DNA of 44,085 nt from Micractinium sp. NFX-FRZ (taxonomy: Eukaryota > Chlorophyta > Trebouxiophyceae > Chlorellales > Chlorellaceae): contig JAPTJF010000499.1 of NCBI GenBank assembly GCA_029339195.1, positions 1 to 44,085 on the forward strand, written 5' to 3'. Positions 43,320 to 44,085 of the stretch are shown here, in pieces. Below the pieces are notes generated by a model, which saw nothing but the letters and a program-made list of their open reading frames with translations, was not told where the DNA came from and ran no database searches. The position numbers and the translations under genes were made by a program. The first letter of the stretch is position 1. Every line of letters begins with the position of its first letter.

Positions 43320-44085
43320 CCCGGCGGTTGCCCGGGCAGGCAGGCAGGGCAGGGGCGTGGGGCATGCTGCGTGGTGGGCAAAGCAGCTGACGCCTGCTGC
43401 CCCAGCTGCCCTCCTGTTCTAGCGGCTTGGCGTATCGGCTGGTAACCAGTAAGGTCACTTGCCCTTTAACCGCTTCCACCTCCTCCTCTCCAGCGCATCT
43501 AATGTATGATTGGATAACTTTGTTGATTGCTGTATCGTGAGCTGCTTTGACAAACTCTCAAGCAAGGAGCAAGACAACTGCCGCAGTGGGACTCTCCAGG
43601 GCAGAGGGGGCTGGGCCAGTGGTGCGGCCGAAAGGAGAGCAGCAGGCCAAACCAATTGTTCAAGAGCAGACGCTGCCTTTTGTACTGCCTGTGGCACAAA
43701 GAAGGAATCCACGGCAGGCACATACCAGGTGGCAGCACAGCATGCGCAGCGGCCAACCCACAACTCCACCCTCCTGCTTGGGCTGCTTTCCCTTTGCATT
43801 GGTTCCCTTCCTTCTGTCCCTTCCTCTTATGCTCTCATCTTCCGAACGCCATGCAAGCCGCTTACACAGGGGCGCTGGCGCTGCCAGAGCGGACACAGAC
43901 CCCGCAGGCAAGTAACAACCACAAATGAGTGAGGCTTGCAAGTGAAGCAGGCACGAGGAGCAGGCAGGCGAGTGACATGGCACATGCCGCTGAAAGATGG
44001 CAGAGCAGGTTGAAGTGGTGACAACACGAGCAGCGCCAGCGGCGAGGGTGCCAGCTCAGCGCCGGCCTCTGCCCCGGTCCCGATC
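43320..44085. other. 3' flank of the coiled-coil gene; no gene recognised
   Basis: From 43440 the sequence is AT-richer than the genes and probably includes the 3' UTR. Open frames exist on the - strand (for example 43455-43799), but none resembles a family or has clear splice signals. No TGTAA was found close to the stop. Confidence 0.4.

Overview
This is a stretch of nuclear genome from a high-GC green alga. It is most likely a trebouxiophyte of the Chlorella/Micractinium kind; the species cannot be fixed from the sequence. Supporting observations: almost every gene is cut into many small exons by GT-AG introns; codons are strongly GC-rich at third positions; several 3' ends carry TGTAA, the chlorophyte polyadenylation motif; there is a short TTTAGGG tract; introns are rich in CAG, CTG and G runs; and one gene encodes a proline-rich cell-wall-type protein. 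No operon, CRISPR array, transposon, rRNA or tRNA was recognised. All gene models were built by hand from protein similarity, splice-site phase and frame. Exon coordinates are in the evidence fields.

Layout: (1) 423-3957, + strand: 3' part of a leucine-rich-repeat protein gene whose 5' end is outside or unresolved. (2) 3958-5022: convergent spacer with minisatellites. (3) 5023-10679, - strand: an 11-exon SRPK-like kinase with a transit-peptide-like N-terminus. (4) 10981-11523, - strand: a weakly supported small gene. (5) 12554-16240, + strand: a secreted proline-rich protein with Cys-rich ephrin-receptor-like (GCC2/GCC3) modules. (6) 16856-21651 and 22128-25945, - strand: tandem paralogous SET-domain methyltransferase genes, both with secretory-type N-termini. 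(7) 27192-27758, - strand: a small, probably organelle-targeted coiled-coil protein. (8) 28523-30340, - strand: a protein with a C-terminal Rad60/NIP45-type SUMO-like domain. (9) 30643-34112, + strand: an ArfGAP of the ArfGAP1/AGD6-7 type, divergent from (8). (10) 34850-37334, - strand: the ATP23-type metalloprotease. (11) 37672-41947, - strand: an auxin-efflux-carrier-like (AEC) membrane protein with MORN repeats in its central loop. (12) 42192-43319, + strand: an Ala-rich coiled-coil protein, divergent from (11).

The most striking pattern is not a gene. In at least six of the genes, introns contain extra, often near-perfect, copies of the neighbouring exon edge together with its splice site. 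Copies of 3' exon edges plus donor lie downstream of the real donor. Copies of 5' exon edges plus acceptor lie upstream of the real acceptor. Spacing is about 50-230 bases. More than a dozen cases are seen, including a decayed copy of the ATP23 catalytic exon, a minisatellite grown from a kinase exon, and one ghost edge shared by both SET paralogs. This suggests that local tandem duplication across splice sites is a major way introns lengthen in this genome and may supply alternative splice sites. The second main point is the AEC-MORN transporter architecture. The genes look like ordinary housekeeping loci (splicing kinase, vesicle traffic, mitochondrial protease, protein methylation, cell wall, transport) with no sign of a shared pathway.
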